From assembly GCA_011375275.1 (NCBI GenBank), contig DRLW01000183.1, positions 1 to 5,133 of the forward strand: a stretch of 5,133 bases of DNA. The letters run 5' to 3'. Below the pieces are notes generated by a model. That model was not told the origin of the DNA, did not search any database, and saw only the letters and a list, made by a program, of their open reading frames with translations. Position numbers and translations under genes: made by a program. Of the stretch, positions 4,456 through 5,133 are shown piece after piece; positions within the stretch are counted from its first letter, which is position 1; each line of letters starts with the position of its first letter. This stretch comes from Bacteroidota bacterium (lineage in GTDB: Bacteria; Zhuqueibacterota; Zhuqueibacteria; Zhuqueibacterales; Geothermadaptataceae).

Positions 4456-5133
4456 GCGAAGCGTGGATAGTCGAGGCGGTGCGCACGCCGATCGGCCGCT
4501 ATGGTAAATCTCTGGCACTGACCAGACCGGATGATCTCGCCGGTCTGGTACTGCAAAAAGCCGCTGAGCGTGCGCAGATTCCGCCGCAGGATATTGAAGA
4601 TGTCTATTTCGGCTGTGCCAACCAGGCCGGTGAGGACAATCGCAATGTCGCGCGCATGGGTGTGCTGCTAGCCGGTTTTCCCGTCGAAGTGCCTGGCTGC
4701 ACGGTGAACAGGCTATGCGGCAGCGGGCTGGAGGCTATTGCCCAGGCCGCACGGGCCGTCATGCTCGGCGACGGTGATCTCTATCTCGCCGGCGGTGTCG
4801 AATCCATGAGCCGGGCACCGCATGTTCTGCCCAAAGCCGAGCGCGCCTTTCCCGCCGGCAGTCTGACCGTGTTCGATACAGCTCTGGGCTGGCGCATGGT
4901 CAACCCGAAAATGGAGCAGCTCGGGCATACCGATTCCCTCGGGCAGACAGCCGAAAACCTGGCCGGTGAATACGGCATAAGCCGCGAGCAACAGGACCGT
5001 TTTGCCCTGCATTCGCACCAAAAGGCCCTGCAGGCCATCGCAGAGAAGAAGTTTGCGGACGAGATCGTGCCGGTGCAGACAAAAGCCGGCCTGTTCAGCG
5101 TCGATGAATGCCCGCGCAGCGACACCTCCATGG
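4452..5133 (+). CDS. Thiolase (acetyl-CoA acetyltransferase, 3-oxoadipyl-CoA thiolase-like), 3' part beyond the window
   Basis: The first 227 residues of a thiolase that is normally about 390-400 residues long; the right edge cuts it. The start ATG overlaps the stop of the preceding gene (ATGA), and AGGA at 4439-4442 lies 9 bases upstream. The N-terminal thiolase domain is clear: VRTPIGRYG (10-18), FGCANQAGEDNRNVARM (53-69), NRLCGSG (86-92) with nucleophile Cys89, AGGVESMSRAP, GWRMVNP, QTAENLAGEYGISREQQD and DECPRSDTSM. The GCANQAGEDNRNVARM block and the GWRxVNP block are typical of PcaF/PaaJ 3-oxoadipyl-CoA thiolases, which split 3-oxoadipyl-CoA into succinyl-CoA and acetyl-CoA. They also occur in general degradative thiolases, so substrate is not certain. 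The C-terminal domain with the second Cys and the GHP motif lies outside. It is probably co-expressed with the [2Fe-2S] subunit in a cytoplasmic catabolic operon. Confidence 0.95.
   Translation, partial: MSEAWIVEAVRTPIGRYGKSLALTRPDDLAGLVLQKAAERAQIPPQDIEDVYFGCANQAGEDNRNVARMGVLLAGFPVEVPGCTVNRLCGSGLEAIAQAARAVMLGDGDLYLAGGVESMSRAPHVLPKAERAFPAGSLTVFDTALGWRMVNPKMEQLGHTDSLGQTAENLAGEYGISREQQDRFALHSHQKALQAIAEKKFADEIVPVQTKAGLFSVDECPRSDTSM

Noticed and set aside
4713..5131. Several minus-strand open frames at the right end
   Set aside because: They are antisense shadows of the thiolase, whose plus-strand frame has continuous family motifs from 4452 to the window end.

Overview
The window fits a Gram-negative bacterium of the FCB group (Bacteroidota, Ignavibacteriota, Calditrichota or KSB1-like), most likely an environmental genome. 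The evidence is a secreted protein with a carboxypeptidase-like regulatory domain, a secreted S15/CocE-type protein, a CoA-linked catabolic gene pair, and an intergenic region full of degenerate repeats. The lineage is an inference from protein style; no rRNA or other marker gene is present.

Layout. Positions 1-849 hold no convincing complete gene. The first ~119 bases may be the 3' end of a gene entering from the left. The rest is layered repeats: a ~320-bp imperfect palindrome (118-440) with strong hairpin arms at its centre, a second repeat family of the 'GCGTCCTGGCGGTTCAAAA' type (531-658), and a third, single-arm copy of the palindrome's outer arm (about 702-800) just before the next gene. 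Positions 850-2049 (+) encode an exported 399-residue protein with an N-terminal beta-sandwich domain and a C-terminal region of unknown function. Convergent to it, with only 3 bases between the stop codons, 2053-3699 (-) encodes an exported 548-residue CocE/NonD (S15) hydrolase-fold protein. A 246-bp divergent intergenic region (3700-3945) contains several perfect stems, including a compact three-way-junction fold. Then come two translationally coupled genes on the + strand: a [2Fe-2S] small subunit of the xanthine dehydrogenase/CO dehydrogenase family (3946-4455) and a thiolase (4452 to beyond the right edge) closest in motif content to 3-oxoadipyl-CoA thiolases.

How they work together. The two right-hand genes overlap by ATGA and probably begin a catabolic operon acting on a CoA thioester or aromatic/N-heterocyclic compound. 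The FAD and molybdopterin subunits that the small subunit needs are not in the window. The two convergent genes both encode exported proteins but are not an operon.

The most notable point is that the S15/CocE-like protein has an intact reading frame and intact domain architecture but lacks its catalytic Ser and His, and also the oxyanion Tyr. It appears to be a secreted pseudoenzyme. The second is the three-way-junction candidate upstream of the small-subunit gene.
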